64,000 bases of DNA from Rhodococcus yunnanensis NBRC 103083 (GTDB taxonomy: Bacteria; Actinomycetota; Actinomycetes; Mycobacteriales; Mycobacteriaceae). The notes beneath the pieces are model-generated. The model saw nothing but the letters and a program-made list of their open reading frames with translations, was not told the origin of the DNA and made no database searches. The stretch is from contig NZ_BCXH01000001.1 in NCBI RefSeq assembly GCF_001895005.1, positions 620,001-684,000 on the forward strand, given 5' to 3'. The position numbers and the translations under genes are program-made. Of this stretch, positions 51,948 through 60,780 are shown piece by piece (position 1 is the stretch's first letter; every line of letters begins with the position of its first letter).

Positions 51948-53945
51948 TTACTTTGCCGACGGCGGTTCGTAGCCGCGGCGCGAGGCACCTGGCGCGTTCT
52001 CGATCGACTCCCGCTTCGCCTTCTCCGACGAGTGCAGCTGCCACGGCACACTCGTGACCATCACACCGGGTTGGAACAGGAGGCGACTCTTCAGGCGCAG
52101 CGCGCTCTGGTTGTGCAGTATCTGCTCCCACCAATGTCCGACGACGTACTCGGGTATGAAAACGGTGACAACGTCGCGAGGGGAATCCCTTCGGACGCGT
52201 TTGACGTAGTCGAGCACCGGTTTCGTGATCTCGCGATACGGCGATTCGACGACCTTGAGCGGAACGGTGACATCGCTCGATTCCCACTGACGCACCAACG
52301 TCCGTGTGTCCACCTCGTCGACGTTGACGGTGATCGCTTCGAGGGTGTCCGGACGAGTGGCACGCGCGTAGGCGAGAGCACGCATGGTCGGCATGTGCAG
52401 TTTGCTGACCAACACGATCGAATGGGTGCGGCTGGGTAGCACACCGTCCCATTCCTCGTTCTCCAGTTCCCTGGCAACGGTGTCGTAGTGCCGCCTGATC
52501 ATCCGCATCAGAACGAAGATGGCGATCATCGCCACGATGGCAATCCATGCACCCGCGGCGAACTTCGTGATCAGCACGATCACCAACACTGTCGCCGTCA
52601 TCGCCAAACCCACGCTGTTGACGATGCGCGAACGAAACATGCGACGTCGCTGTTCCTGATCTTGTTCGGCGCGCAACAGTCGTGTCCAGTGCCGGATCAT
52701 TCCGGTCTGGCTCAGCGTGAACGAGACGAACACACCGACGATGTAGAGCTGGATGAGTTTGGTCACTTCGGCGCCGAACACGACGACGAACGCGATGGCC
52801 GCTCCGGAGAGGAACAGGATGCCGTTGCTGAATGCGAGACGGTCGCCCCGAGTGTGCAGCTGGCGGGGCAGATACCGATCCTGCGCCAACACCGAACCGA
52901 GCACAGGAAATCCGTTGAACGCCGTGTTGGCGGCCAGGACGAGGATCAGCGCCGTGACGATGGTGATGAAGAAGAACCCGATGGGGAATCCCGAGAACAC
53001 CGACTCCGCGAGCTGCGCGATGAGCGTCTTCTGGTGGTAACCCTCGGGAGCGCCGATCAGTTGTTCCTGCGGATCGAGTGCGTACTTGATGCCGATCTTC
53101 TGCGCCAGAACGATGATGCCCATCAGCAGCGTGATGCCGATGACGCCGAGGAGAAGCAGCGTCGTCGCAGCATTGCGGGACTTGGGTTTACGGAACGCGG
53201 GCACGCCATTGCTGATCGCTTCGACACCTGTCAGAGCGGCACATCCCGAGGAGAACGCCCGTGCGATCAGGAACGCGAAGGCGATGCCGTACAGATGCGA
53301 ATCCTCCGCCTTGAGTTCGAACGACGCCGATTCGGCCTGCAGGTTCTCACCGAGCACGTAGACCCGGATCAGCCCCCAGGCCAGCATCAGAACCATCCCG
53401 ACCATGAAGGCATAGGTCGGAATCGCGAACGCTGCCCCGGATTCGCGGATCCCGCGCAGGTTGATCGCGGTGATGAGCACGATCGCCACGACCGCGAACA
53501 GGACTTTGTGTTGAGCGACGAGAGGCACTGCGGAACCTATGTTCGACGCGGCCGCCGAGATGGACACGGCAACGGTGAGGACATAGTCCACGAGGAGGGC
53601 ACTGCCGACCGTCAACCCCGCCGTCGGTCCGAGGTTGGTGGTGGCCACCTCGTAGTCGCCGCCCCCGGACGGATACGCGTGCACGTTCTGCCGGTAACTG
53701 GCGACAACAACGGCCATCACCACACAGACTGCGAGACCGATCCACGGGGTGAACGCGTACGCGGAGATGCCTGCCACCGAGAGAACGAGAAAGATCTCCT
53801 CCGGCGCGTACGCGACCGAGGACATGGCGTCGGAGGCGAACACGGGAAGAGCGATGCGCTTGGGAAGGAGCGTGTGACCGAGCTTGTCGCTGCGGAACGG
53901 CCTACCGAGCACGAGCCGCTTGGCGGCGGTCGAAAGCTTGGACAC
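51948..53945 (-). CDS. APC-superfamily permease, KimA-like potassium importer
   Basis: The 665-residue protein has about twelve membrane helices and a C-terminal cytoplasmic domain of about 170 residues. The N-terminus (KRLVLGRPFRSDK, then SDAMSSVAYAPEEIF) closely parallels B. subtilis KimA, a proton-coupled K+ importer. A GGGDYEVA segment and long loops follow. Most databases call such proteins amino acid permeases, but the divergent neighbours are two TrkA-type proteins of K+ transport, which supports potassium as substrate. GTG 53945 is the start; the divergent region is about 240 bases. Confidence 0.85.
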   Translation of the reverse strand: MSKLSTAAKRLVLGRPFRSDKLGHTLLPKRIALPVFASDAMSSVAYAPEEIFLVLSVAGISAYAFTPWIGLAVCVVMAVVVASYRQNVHAYPSGGGDYEVATTNLGPTAGLTVGSALLVDYVLTVAVSISAAASNIGSAVPLVAQHKVLFAVVAIVLITAINLRGIRESGAAFAIPTYAFMVGMVLMLAWGLIRVYVLGENLQAESASFELKAEDSHLYGIAFAFLIARAFSSGCAALTGVEAISNGVPAFRKPKSRNAATTLLLLGVIGITLLMGIIVLAQKIGIKYALDPQEQLIGAPEGYHQKTLIAQLAESVFSGFPIGFFFITIVTALILVLAANTAFNGFPVLGSVLAQDRYLPRQLHTRGDRLAFSNGILFLSGAAIAFVVVFGAEVTKLIQLYIVGVFVSFTLSQTGMIRHWTRLLRAEQDQEQRRRMFRSRIVNSVGLAMTATVLVIVLITKFAAGAWIAIVAMIAIFVLMRMIRRHYDTVARELENEEWDGVLPSRTHSIVLVSKLHMPTMRALAYARATRPDTLEAITVNVDEVDTRTLVRQWESSDVTVPLKVVESPYREITKPVLDYVKRVRRDSPRDVVTVFIPEYVVGHWWEQILHNQSALRLKSRLLFQPGVMVTSVPWQLHSSEKAKRESIENAPGASRRGYEPPSAK

Positions 53946-54184
53946 GGTGCAAAGCGTAGGCCGTCCGGTTCACTCCCCACCATCGGAGCACCCTCGGCGC
54001 GCCGAACCGGCCGTCGGCCATCACCGCGCCGATCCCGAAATGCCCGACTCCGGCATCACGTCGAGCGGGTCCGGTCGAATGCACGGGCCCGGGCCGTTAC
54101 CTTTGTGTACTGCGTGGGTATCACTGCCCGACAGTCGGTACCTTCCGACGCACGAGATGTACGACATCCGAACGGAGCTGGGCT

Positions 54185-54850
54185 GTGTACGTAGTGGTGA
54201 TGGGGTGCGGCCGAGTCGGCGCATCCCTGGCAGGCGCGCTGCAGCGGATCGGACACGAGGTCTCGATCATCGATCGCGACGAGAACGCCTTCCTGCGCCT
54301 GCCCCCAGAGTTCGACGGACATCGGGTCGTCGGAATGGGATTCGACCGCGACGTACTCGTTCGAGCCGGCATCGAGAAGGCGGAGGCCTTCGCTGCCGTC
54401 TCGTCGGGCGACAATTCCAACATCATCGCCGCGCGCGTCGCCAGGGAGACCTTCGGCGTCGACAAGGTCGTCGCGCGGATCTACGACGCAAAACGCGCTG
54501 CCGTCTACGAACGTCTGGGAATTCCCACCGTGGCCACGGTTCCGTGGGCGACCGACCGTTTTCTGCACAATTTGCTCCGCGACGATCCGACGACGAAGTG
54601 GCGTGACCCGTCGGGAAGCGTCGCGGTGGTGCAGCTCGAGATCAACGACGGGTGGGTCGGTAAGAAGCTGGCATCGCTCGAGGAGGCCACCCACTCCCGA
54701 GTCGCATTCATCATCCGCTTCGGCACGGGTCTGCTTCCCGACAAGAAGACCGTCATCCAGGCGGACGACGAGATCTACGTCGCCGCGGTGTCCGGAACCG
54801 TGGCCGAGGCAATTGCGCTCGCGGGCAATCCCCCGCCTTCGGACGACTAG
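54185..54850 (+). CDS. TrkA-family potassium uptake protein (CeoB-like)
   Basis: The 221-residue protein is an RCK protein with an N-terminal nucleotide-binding fold (VMGCGRVGASLAGALQ, then IIDRDENAFLRL), a central hinge and a C-terminal RCK_C domain (about 130-215). Such proteins bind NAD(H) or ATP and gate a membrane K+ transporter. GTG 54185 follows GGAG at seven bases. It is the first of two TrkA genes, 30 bases apart, diverging from the KimA-like permease. No TrkG or TrkH channel is seen. The M. tuberculosis counterpart is CeoB. Confidence 0.9.
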   Translation: MYVVVMGCGRVGASLAGALQRIGHEVSIIDRDENAFLRLPPEFDGHRVVGMGFDRDVLVRAGIEKAEAFAAVSSGDNSNIIAARVARETFGVDKVVARIYDAKRAAVYERLGIPTVATVPWATDRFLHNLLRDDPTTKWRDPSGSVAVVQLEINDGWVGKKLASLEEATHSRVAFIIRFGTGLLPDKKTVIQADDEIYVAAVSGTVAEAIALAGNPPPSDD

Positions 54851-54880
54851 TCACATCCGCATCGAGACGAACGGGAATTC

Positions 54881-55540
54881 ATGAGAGTCGCAATCGCCGG
54901 AGCAGGCGCCGTCGGTAGATCCATTGCCCGCGAGCTGCTCCGAAGTGAGCACACGGTGATGCTCCTCGAACGCAAGCTCGACCACGTCGATCCCGAGGCC
55001 ATCCCCGAGGCGGAGTGGGTGCTCGCCGACGCCTGCGAACTGACCCTCCTCGAAGCGTCGAAACTGGAGACCTACGACGTGGTGATCGCCGCAACCGGAG
55101 ACGACAAGGCCAATCTGGTTCTCAGCCTGCTGGCGAAAACCGAATTCGGTGTCGACCGCGTCGTCGCCCGCGTCAACGATCCTCGAAACGAGTGGCTGTT
55201 CGACTCCTCGTGGGGAGTCGACGTCGCGGTGTCCACCCCGCGGATGCTCGCCTCGCTCGTCGAGGAGGCAGTCTCGGTCGGCGACCTCGTACACCTGATG
55301 ACCTTCCGCAAGGGTCAGGCGAATCTCGTGGAAGTGACGCTGCCCGACAACACGCCGCTGGCAGGCAAACCCGTCAGGAAGCTGTCCTTGCCACGTGATG
55401 CGGCGTTGGTGACGATTCTGCGTGGCGGTCGTGTCATCGTGCCGCAGCAGGACGACCCACTCGAAGGCGGAGACGAACTACTCTTCGTCGCGTCGGTCGA
55501 GGTCGAGGGCGAACTTCGAGCCGCGGTCGGTCTGGCGTGA
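54881..55540 (+). CDS. TrkA-family potassium uptake protein (CeoC-like)
   Basis: The 219-residue second RCK protein begins with RVAIAGAGAVGRSIARELL, followed by LLERKLDHVD, where the acidic residue binds ribose. An RCK_C domain closes the protein. It pairs with the preceding TrkA-like gene; the two likely form a heteromer that regulates K+ uptake, as proposed for CeoB and CeoC. It starts 30 bases after the first TrkA gene; GGGA lies before its ATG. A small acetyltransferase-like gene follows after 40 bases. Confidence 0.9.
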   Translation: MRVAIAGAGAVGRSIARELLRSEHTVMLLERKLDHVDPEAIPEAEWVLADACELTLLEASKLETYDVVIAATGDDKANLVLSLLAKTEFGVDRVVARVNDPRNEWLFDSSWGVDVAVSTPRMLASLVEEAVSVGDLVHLMTFRKGQANLVEVTLPDNTPLAGKPVRKLSLPRDAALVTILRGGRVIVPQQDDPLEGGDELLFVASVEVEGELRAAVGLA

Positions 55541-55580
55541 GTCGCGGAATGAATTCGCGCTGCAGGAACTTGGTGCTGAC

Positions 55581-55874
55581 ATGACCATTTCCACGGAGAA
55601 CGCCGTCGTCCTCGACGCACCCGAACGAAGCCGGTACGAAATTCTGCACGACACTCAGGTGGCCGGTATCGAGAACTACTCCCGCGATGGCGACGTCGTG
55701 ACCTTCCTGCACACCGAGATCTACCCTCAGTTCGAGGGATTCGGCTTCGCAGGTGTTCTCGTACGCGGCGCACTCGACGATCTTCGACGCCGTTCACTGC
55801 GGGTGCGACCCGAATGCAGCTATGTGGTTCGCTTCATCGCGAAGCATCCCGAGTATCAGGATCTGGTGGTGTGA
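55581..55874 (+). CDS. Small GNAT-like N-acetyltransferase (YidJ/YjdJ type)
   Basis: The 97-residue protein resembles the short GCN5-related family PF14542. It has the strand DGDVVTFLHTEIYPQFEGFG, the acetyl-CoA loop FGFAGVLVRGALDDLR and the typical ending VVRFIAKHPEYQDLV. These small enzymes have few known substrates. ATG 55581 lacks a strong ribosome binding site. It follows the TrkA genes on the same strand, and its last 41 bases overlap the end of the convergent DUF3159 gene; both reading frames look real in the overlap. Confidence 0.85.
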   Translation: MTISTENAVVLDAPERSRYEILHDTQVAGIENYSRDGDVVTFLHTEIYPQFEGFGFAGVLVRGALDDLRRRSLRVRPECSYVVRFIAKHPEYQDLVV

Positions 55875-56529
55875 GTTCGGTCGCGTCGTCCAGTGCGCGG
55901 TCCGCCCGGCGGACCGCCCAGAAGGTGACCAGCAACGCGACTCCCGTCAACGGCCATCCCATGCCGATACGTGCGACTGCGAGCCACCCGGTCTGATCGG
56001 AGTCGTACAGCTGCGACTGCACCAGGTAACGGGCGCCGAAGACGAGCGCCCAGGCCGCCGTGGCGATGTCGTACGAGTACACCGAACGCCGGTTCGAGCG
56101 CCATCGGGTTCCTCCGCCGTTCAAGTAACCCCACGCGACACCGACGAGCGGCCAGCGCGCGATGATCGAGACCAGGAACACAGCCCCGTAGACGAGACTG
56201 GTGTAGATCCCGAACAGGAAATAGCCTTTGGCGTCGCCGGTTCGGTACGCGATGAACGCGCAGATTCCCACTCCGAAGAAGCCGGAGATCGCAGGCTGAA
56301 TCGGTGTGCGCTTGACCAGACGCCAGATCATCACACCCAGAGCGACTGCGAGCGCGGTCCAGATGGCCGCTGCGAGGCCGAAGAAGCTGTTGGCGGGCAC
56401 GAAGACGACTACCGGGAGCGTCGAGGACACCAGACCCGACAAGCCTCCCAGCTGCTCCAGGATGGTTTCTTTCCTGGGCGGGGGTTCGGTCGTCTGGCCT
56501 TCTGGTGCTCGGCCGTCACTGTCAGTCAC
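55834..56529 (-). CDS. DUF3159 membrane protein
   Basis: The 231-residue product has about six hydrophobic helices and matches the actinobacterial DUF3159 family (positional homologue of Rv2693c). A cytoplasmic N-terminus with LEQLGGLSGLVSSTLPVVVFV leads into the first helix, followed by ARWPLVGVAWGYLNGGG. No catalytic motif is recognised. The GTG 56529 start is 28 bases after the OB-fold gene, so the two are probably cotranscribed. Its last codons overlap the acetyltransferase gene by 41 bases. Function unknown. Confidence 0.85.
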   Translation of the reverse strand: MTDSDGRAPEGQTTEPPPRKETILEQLGGLSGLVSSTLPVVVFVPANSFFGLAAAIWTALAVALGVMIWRLVKRTPIQPAISGFFGVGICAFIAYRTGDAKGYFLFGIYTSLVYGAVFLVSIIARWPLVGVAWGYLNGGGTRWRSNRRSVYSYDIATAAWALVFGARYLVQSQLYDSDQTGWLAVARIGMGWPLTGVALLVTFWAVRRADRALDDATELTPPDPDTRDASR

Positions 56530-56557
56530 GACAACGAGGGTGCCACACGGCGGAGGG

Positions 56558-56935
56558 TCAGGATTCGTCGCGGAGTTCGTAGTAGGGGTTGTAGACGATC
56601 TTGCGACCGTCTCGCTCCCCCACGCGTCCCTTGATCAAGACGGTCTTGCCCGGCTCGATGCCCGCAATCTTGCGTCGCCCGATCCACACGAGTGTGACCG
56701 GGTCGGTGCCGTCGAAGAACTCGGCCTCGATGTTGGCGTTGGCTGCCTTCGAGCATGTTTCCACGCTGCGCAGCCGACCCAACATGGTGACTTCCTCGCC
56801 TCGCGAACAATCGCAGGCACGACGTGCTCCCGATGCCTCCGACGTCTCCGCCATCTCTTCGGCGTCGAGCTGATCGACGTCCTCGGTCAGCTTTCGCGTG
56901 AGACGGCGAAAGTATCCTGCGGCAGCGGGTGCCAT
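56558..56935 (-). CDS. OB-fold nucleic-acid-binding-like protein
   Basis: The 125-residue protein has an N-terminal helical stretch and an OB-fold domain: EEVTMLGRLRSVE, then VTLVWIGRRKIAGIEPGKTV, then LIKGRVGERDG. It is the homologue of mycobacterial Rv2694c and resembles the anti-codon or single-stranded DNA-binding OB folds of DNA polymerase III alpha. ATG 56935 follows AGGAG; the longer frame to 57025 has no support. It lies upstream of DUF3159 and diverges from the hydrolase at 57101. Confidence 0.85.
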   Translation of the reverse strand: MAPAAAGYFRRLTRKLTEDVDQLDAEEMAETSEASGARRACDCSRGEEVTMLGRLRSVETCSKAANANIEAEFFDGTDPVTLVWIGRRKIAGIEPGKTVLIKGRVGERDGRKIVYNPYYELRDES

Positions 56936-57100
56936 GGTCAGCTCCTGGAGCATTCTGCGACGGGTTTTCCTCGGGTAAAGGCCTGTACAACCGCCACTGT
57001 AGACCCGCATGCCCGGCGCAGCCAACCGGCACCATCCCGCGCTTTCGGTGATTCAGGGGCGCACGTTCGCCGCCCGGTACGACCAGGCACAATCGGCCGA

Positions 57101-57802
57101 ATGAAGTGGGCCACACATGCCGTCGTCCTTCCCGGTACCGGCTCCGACGCGACGTTCGCATACGACGCCTTCGCGCGCCCGCTGCGGCAGGTGGGTATCA
57201 CAGCGGTGGCGGCCGTCCCCGACCCGAGACGCATCGTCGGAGGGTACGAGGATCTCCTCGTCGAGACCGCCCGGCAACACGGCCCCATCGTCGTCGGCGG
57301 AATCTCCATCGGGGCAGCTGTGGCACTGTCCTGGGCACGACGACACCCGAGCGCAGTTACCGGAGTGCTGGCAGTACTGCCGCCGTGGTTGGGCCTACCG
57401 GGAGACGCCCCGGCTGCGCTCAGCGCTCGGTACACGTCCGCTCAGCTGACCGCGCACGGCCTGGCCCACGTGACCGCGGCGATGGCCTCGTCCACTCCCG
57501 AGTGGCTCGCGGCAACGCTGACGAGATCCTGGGCGTCGCAGTGGCCGCATCTTCCCTCGGCGCTCGACGAGGCAGCGAACTACGTGGCCCCCACGATCGA
57601 CGAGCTACGTCGCACAGAGGCACCGACCGCCATCGTCGGTGCCGTCGACGACCCGGTGCATCCGTTCGCGGTCGCGCAGACATGGCACACCGAGATCCCA
57701 CGGTCGAGGTTGTCCACCGTCACACTCGACGACATCGGCCGAGACCCGGGCGTGGTCGGCGATCGTGCAGTTCGGGAACTCGGTGCGATGCTGTACGGCT
57801 GA
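57101..57802 (+). CDS. Small alpha/beta hydrolase
   Basis: The 233-residue product has an alpha/beta hydrolase core with LPGTGSDATF (oxyanion strand), the elbow GGISIGAAVAL with Ser as nucleophile, VGAVDDPVHP with an acid and a late DDIGRDP. The final histidine is less clear. It is the positional homologue of Rv2695. CACAAT lies seven bases before ATG 57101, suggesting a very short leader. It converges with DUF3710, 26 bases apart, with a small 5-bp hairpin (57796-57809) between. Substrate unknown. Confidence 0.85.
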   Translation: MKWATHAVVLPGTGSDATFAYDAFARPLRQVGITAVAAVPDPRRIVGGYEDLLVETARQHGPIVVGGISIGAAVALSWARRHPSAVTGVLAVLPPWLGLPGDAPAALSARYTSAQLTAHGLAHVTAAMASSTPEWLAATLTRSWASQWPHLPSALDEAANYVAPTIDELRRTEAPTAIVGAVDDPVHPFAVAQTWHTEIPRSRLSTVTLDDIGRDPGVVGDRAVRELGAMLYG

Positions 57803-57828
57803 ACAGCCGAAGAAGCTGGGCCGACGAG

Positions 57829-58686
57829 TCAGCCGCCCAGCTGCTGCATCGCCGAACCCGACGTTCCTCGGCGAGGACCCTCCGTCGGGCCTGCAGGCTG
57901 GGTTGCTGTGGGCTGGGTTGCTGTGGGCTGGGTTGCTGGGGGTTGGGAGCCTGCAGGTTGCTGCGCCGCAGCCTGAGCTTCCGCCTGCTGCTGGCCTGCT
58001 TGCTCCGCCTGCTGTTGCTGCGCAGCTGCGAGTTGGGCCGTCAGCGTCGCAGGCAGGACCACCGGCAGGGGTGTCCGAACCGGGTGCGGCTCGGTTCCAC
58101 GATCGACGATCGTCTGTGCGAGAACAGTGCGAGCGAGAAGCACCAGCGGCGCGTCGGCAGCGACTGCACCTGCGGGTCCCGCCAGCACACAGCGCACCAT
58201 CCAGCGATACCCGTCGACGCCGATGAATCGCAGATCGGCATTGGCAGTGACCGCGTGCAGTTCACGACCCCACGGGCCGGTCTCGACGGCGACCTCGGAC
58301 TGATCCGACCGAAGAGAGGTCGCCAGTTCGGCAGCGACTTCGCGCCACTGACCAGGAGACTTCGGTGCCGCGTACGCGGCGATGGTGATTCTTCCGTGCT
58401 GTGTGACGACATGCACCGCCTGCGGCGCGCCTGCCCGATTCATCTCTACCTGCAATTGACCGCCGTCCGGCAGTGGGATCAGAACCGAGCCCAGATCCAG
58501 GCGCGTCTCGGCCAGTCCATCGCGCTCGTCCTCCACCTCGGTCAGATCGAACGGCCCCATATCCGGGTCTGTCTGCACGTCCTCGTCCGCAGAATCCAGG
58601 GCAGGGGCACTACCCGCCTCGTCACCGAAGAAGTCGCCCGTCGGCGCTTCATCGTGGTCTGCGGTCTTCTTCCGCCGTCCGAACAT
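57829..58686 (-). CDS. DUF3710 protein with Gln-rich tail
   Basis: The 285-residue product belongs to the actinobacterial DUF3710 family (Rv2696c-like). An acidic N-terminus of about 60 residues is followed by a mixed alpha/beta domain (about 65-215). The C-terminal 70 residues are rich in Gln, Ala, Thr and Pro and include tandem ATQPT units, encoded by a 15-base repeat. No catalytic motif is seen. It starts three bases before the dut stop region and is probably cotranscribed with dut. Function unknown; the tail is likely disordered. Confidence 0.88.
   Translation of the reverse strand: MFGRRKKTADHDEAPTGDFFGDEAGSAPALDSADEDVQTDPDMGPFDLTEVEDERDGLAETRLDLGSVLIPLPDGGQLQVEMNRAGAPQAVHVVTQHGRITIAAYAAPKSPGQWREVAAELATSLRSDQSEVAVETGPWGRELHAVTANADLRFIGVDGYRWMVRCVLAGPAGAVAADAPLVLLARTVLAQTIVDRGTEPHPVRTPLPVVLPATLTAQLAAAQQQQAEQAGQQQAEAQAAAQQPAGSQPPATQPTATQPTATQPAGPTEGPRRGTSGSAMQQLGG
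57898..57942. repeat. 15-base tandem repeat, three copies
   Basis: Units at 57898-57912, 57913-57927 and 57928-57942 differ at only one position and encode repeated ATQPT in the DUF3710 tail. The region around it is also low in complexity (Gln/Ala codons). It may vary in copy number between strains. Confidence 0.85.
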
Positions 58687-58688
58687 GA

Positions 58689-59252
58689 TCAGTTCCCTTC
58701 CTCTCGGGTCGCGGTGCCTGATCCATCGGTAGTGGCCGAGCCGGACAGGCTGGCATGGCCACCACTGGATCCGTAGCCGCCTGTGCCGCGCGTGGTGTCG
58801 TCGAGGGACTCCACCTCCACGAACGTCACCAGTTCCACTTTCTGTACGAGCAACTGGGCTATCCGGTCACCGCGGACGAGGTGGATCGTCTCGCGCGGGT
58901 CGTGGTTGACGAGACAGACCTTGATCTCGCCTCGATAGCCGGCATCGATGGTGCCCGGCGTGTTGACGATCGACAGCCCTGACCTGGCAGCGAGGCCCGA
59001 GCGTGGATGCACGAGTCCGACGGTGCCCAGTGGGAGTGCCACGGCGACGCCGGTTCCCACGAGCAGACGCTCGCCGGGAGCAATGCTTGCATCGGCAGTG
59101 ATGTGCAGGTCGACTCCTGCATCTCCTTCGTGCGCGCGCGTCGGAACGGGCAAACCGTCGTCGAGACGCTTCAGAGGTATCTCCGAGGCGCCCTCGATAC
59201 GAAGGCCTGCCCCGTTCACATTGCCGTACTGTCGGCTTGCATCGTCGCTCAC
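58689..59252 (-). CDS. dut: Deoxyuridine 5'-triphosphate nucleotidohydrolase
   Basis: Dut hydrolyses dUTP to dUMP and keeps uracil out of DNA. The 187-residue trimeric enzyme has its five motifs: [39 protein letters not shown] and the C-terminal [12 protein letters not shown] arm. The N-terminus is uncertain. GTG 59252 has TAGTCT eight bases upstream and gives a 33-residue extension, while GTG 59219 is another in-frame option. It is followed closely by DUF3710 and diverges from DUF3093. Confidence 0.93.
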   Translation of the reverse strand: MSDDASRQYGNVNGAGLRIEGASEIPLKRLDDGLPVPTRAHEGDAGVDLHITADASIAPGERLLVGTGVAVALPLGTVGLVHPRSGLAARSGLSIVNTPGTIDAGYRGEIKVCLVNHDPRETIHLVRGDRIAQLLVQKVELVTFVEVESLDDTTRGTGGYGSSGGHASLSGSATTDGSGTATREEGN

Positions 59253-59335
59253 GTGCACCGAGACTACGCTGTTGCACTCGCGCTCCTGAGACCTCGTCGA
59301 GCACACGTGCTGCCACTGCCGACCAGCGTGGCACG

Positions 59336-59341
59336 TACTCT
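59336..59341 (+). promoter_or_regulatory. -10 element for leaderless DUF3093 mRNA
   Basis: TACTCT lies seven bases before GTG 59349 with no ribosome binding site. The divergent dut promoter (TAGTCT, 59261-59266 on the minus strand) shares the same 100-base region. Confidence 0.5.
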
Positions 59342-59348
59342 GGATCGT

Positions 59349-59885
59349 GTGCCACAGGACTCACGCCCAGATCTGGACGCCACGAAATCGATGAACGCCG
59401 ACGACGAGCGCACACTCGTGTACTCCGAGAAGCTGTGGGTTCCGCTGTGGTGGTGGCCCGCAGGCCTCGCGGTCGCGACGCTGCTGGCTGCGGAAGTACA
59501 CATGGGGGCACCCGGCCTCAGAGCATGGCTCCCCTACGTGCTGCTTCTGCCGTTTCCGTTGTGGGCGTTGTACTGGTTGAGCCGGATGAGAGTTCACGTC
59601 GTCCGAGATTCGGACGCAACCGGGGAGCTTCGTGTGGGACGGGCGCACCTTCCGCTCGATGTGGTCAAGGCGGTGGCCACGGTCCCAGGAACAGCAAAAA
59701 GTGCGGCGCTGGGAAGGCAGTTGGATCCTATGGCCTTCGTTCAGCACCGCACCTGGGTCAAACAGATGGTTTTGATTGTTCTCGATGATCCCGACGACCC
59801 CACCCCCTACTGGTTGGTCAGTTCCAAACGACCCGAAGAACTGGTCGCTGCCCTGGCCAAGCCCACCCCCGGAGATCGCCCGTAG
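59349..59885 (+). CDS. DUF3093 membrane protein
   Basis: The 178-residue product has two close membrane helices (about residues 30-75: [16 protein letters not shown] and [11 protein letters not shown]) and a basic cytoplasmic C-terminal domain with a KRPEEL ending. It matches the actinobacterial DUF3093 family (Rv2698-like), whose function I do not know. I prefer GTG 59349 with its -10 element over ATG 59391. It converges with DUF4193, separated by 71 bases containing a clear hairpin. Confidence 0.82.
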   Translation: MPQDSRPDLDATKSMNADDERTLVYSEKLWVPLWWWPAGLAVATLLAAEVHMGAPGLRAWLPYVLLLPFPLWALYWLSRMRVHVVRDSDATGELRVGRAHLPLDVVKAVATVPGTAKSAALGRQLDPMAFVQHRTWVKQMVLIVLDDPDDPTPYWLVSSKRPEELVAALAKPTPGDRP

Positions 59886-59929
59886 GCGATCTCGGCTTCA
59901 CCACGGCAGGTATCGACACCTACCCACGT

Positions 59930-59949
59930 CCGGCGAGTTTCCTCGCCGG
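59930..59949. terminator. Bidirectional hairpin between DUF3093 and DUF4193
   Basis: Perfect 8-bp arms CCGGCGAG and CTCGCCGG with a TTTC loop, between the two convergent stop codons (59885 and 59957). No T-tract. Confidence 0.65.
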
Positions 59950-59956
59950 CATCTAC

Positions 59957-60259
59957 CTATGCCGCGCAGTCACGGCAGACGAGAACACCGTTCGCATCGC
60001 TTGCGAGCCGGCTCCGGTGGTGTACCAGGAAGCAACTCGAGCAGGTGAACTCGTCGGCCTGCTTGGGTACGACTCGTACGGACAGTTCTTCTCCGGACAG
60101 GTCTGCACCCGGAAGTTCGAACGACTCGGCCGTGTCGGACTCGTCCACGTCGACGACCGCGGACTGCGCCTCGTTGCGACGGGCCTTCAGTTCCTCGAGT
60201 GAGTCCTCGGAGACCTCGTCGGATTCTGTTCTTCTCGGTGCGTCGTAGTCGGTTGCCAT
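59957..60259 (-). CDS. DUF4193 zinc-ribbon-like protein
   Basis: The 100-residue product has a long acidic N-terminal half and a C-terminal pair of Cys-x2-Cys motifs (FTCSSCFLVHH and VCRDC), an arrangement compatible with a zinc ribbon. It is the DUF4193 family protein (Rv2699c-like) that sits near sigA across actinobacteria. It may bind RNA polymerase or RNA, but that is only guessed from location and fold. A GAGGA ribosome binding site precedes ATG 60259. It is followed by no gene on its strand; the hairpin at 59930 ends it. Confidence 0.9.
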   Translation of the reverse strand: MATDYDAPRRTESDEVSEDSLEELKARRNEAQSAVVDVDESDTAESFELPGADLSGEELSVRVVPKQADEFTCSSCFLVHHRSRLASDANGVLVCRDCAA

Positions 60260-60780
60260 TTTCCTCTAACCCCTCATCTTCTTGCGTGTTTCCGGTGGTC
60301 GCTGCTGGCGTTCGTCCTAGCTCGATCGCCGGCTGTGAGGAGGGCGCTTGCATTGCTCCCACCGTCCTTTGTTCGTGTTGAACGCACGAGAACCTCGTAA
60401 GGTGCCCGAAATCCGGTCCGGGTAATGCCCGATTGATCTCGGCTCGAAACCCTATAGACACCTCTCCAGACGATCCCGCTTTCCACCGATTCGTCTCTGA
60501 TCTGAAACCACCGGGGCCGCCAGACAATAGCCGAACCTCGGCCGATTGGCGAAACCGAACCGCCGGACGGACGTTTTTCAATCCGACAATCGGCATGAAC
60601 AACGCCGACGCGCCGGTCATTCCTGGCCGCGTCCCGGCCCGTCCTGGAGGGCTCGACACAGACGGACACACCGGCAGACGCAGCCGACCGGCACGCGGGG
60701 AACTACAGTGAGCGGGCGTCGCGGACACGGGTTCGTCGGCGCATGATTCGAACCAGCCGACGGAAAGGCGTCCCCACACC
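60260..60780. other. 521-base region without an accepted gene
   Basis: This is the longest gene-free stretch in the window. It holds the divergent promoters of DUF4193 and cei, an 8-base inverted repeat (GCCGATTG near 60541 and its complement near 60588), and a 7-bp hairpin (60734-60740 with 60756-60762) just before the cei ribosome binding site. The short frames in it lack ribosome binding sites and look like noise. A small RNA is possible but not shown. Confidence 0.5.

Noticed and set aside
53946..54184. Possible c-di-AMP riboswitch between the permease and TrkA genes
   Set aside because: The conserved ydaO-type core sequences were not found on either strand.
60433..60711. 92-codon frame in the gap before cei
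   Set aside because: No ribosome binding site, odd composition and no recognisable motif; treated as chance.
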